Assembly: GCF_012516315.1 (NCBI RefSeq)
Contig: NZ_CP051185.1
Span: 1,071,403-1,135,402 of the forward strand
Direction: 5' to 3'
Length of the DNA stretch: 64,000 nucleotides
DNA from: Limnospira fusiformis SAG 85.79
GTDB lineage: Bacteria > Cyanobacteriota > Cyanobacteriia > Cyanobacteriales > Microcoleaceae
Part shown: piece after piece, positions 63,972 to 64,000 of the stretch
Numbering within the stretch: the stretch's first letter is position 1
Layout of the letters: every line of letters begins with the position of its first letter
The notes under the pieces: model-generated
Databases searched by the model: none
The model's input: only the letters and a program-made list of their open reading frames with translations
Told to the model about the DNA's origin: nothing
Program-made: the position numbers and the translations under genes

Positions 63972-64000
63972 GATTAGGTGAGACTACTCCTCACGGTTTG

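Noticed and set aside
1..64000. Search for tRNA, rRNA and CRISPR loci
   Set aside because: No cloverleaf with T-loop and anticodon features, no rRNA-like segment and no spaced repeats were noticed by eye on either strand.

Overview
The window is cyanobacterial chromosome, probably from a filamentous non-heterocystous Oscillatoriales (Arthrospira/Limnospira-like; the genus is inference). Evidence: very many HIP1 octamers (GCGATCGC), plastid-conserved genes (Ycf46, Ycf35), a five-subunit Hox bidirectional NAD-linked hydrogenase, vMAP-type HTH proteins, an expanded Uma2 family, and IS607, IS630 and group II intron remains.

Layout. 1-9.2 kb: lytic transglycosylase (5' cut by the window edge), a repeat-bearing exported protein, PcrA helicase, a frameshifted coiled-coil gene, a decayed gap, a cyclophilin-RTX fusion and a lumenal/periplasmic peroxiredoxin. 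9.2-14.9 kb: a Uma2 gene and a four-gene Gld-like ABC exporter operon. 14.9-26 kb: a CBS/helical signalling protein, a hybrid histidine kinase, NanE-like epimerase, RNase Z, a CrtI-type phytoene desaturase, an SGNH-like lipoprotein and the RHH-Ycf46-Ycf35 group. 26.2-28.7 kb: a HAD phosphatase split by an IS607-type tnpA/tnpB element; its 3' end is recognisable on the far side.

29.0-35.3 kb is the most unusual region: a minus-strand cluster of a coiled-coil protein with C-terminal membrane segments, a 1133-residue soluble FtsK/SpoIIIE-like ATPase with an embedded S1 domain, three WXG100-like small proteins and a membrane-anchored protein. It looks like a minimal, divergent type VII-like system. 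35.7-41.1 kb is a near-identical Uma2 gene array formed by duplication of a two-gene block, interrupted by a VapBC-type module at a HIP1 site and followed by a truncated Uma2 start and a deleted IS607 derivative.

42.3-57.5 kb is an anaerobic/dark-metabolism island: hoxE-hoxF-hcp-hoxU-hoxY-hoxH, then a thioredoxin-like [2Fe-2S] ferredoxin, a PAS protein and a SpoIIE-type phosphatase, then hoxW; hypC is divergent, followed by nifJ (pyruvate:ferredoxin oxidoreductase) and a dihydroorotate-dehydrogenase-like gene. PFOR supplies reduced ferredoxin, Hox balances NAD(P)H/H2, Hcp handles NO or hydroxylamine, and the ferredoxin-PAS-phosphatase trio looks like a redox-sensing module. 57.5-64 kb: vMAP-HTH/AAA protein, AarF/UbiB kinase, DegT aminotransferase, then a mobile-element graveyard: a fetB-like pseudogene cut by the 3' end of a group II intron, an IS630 element and the 3' end of an RTX-repeat gene.
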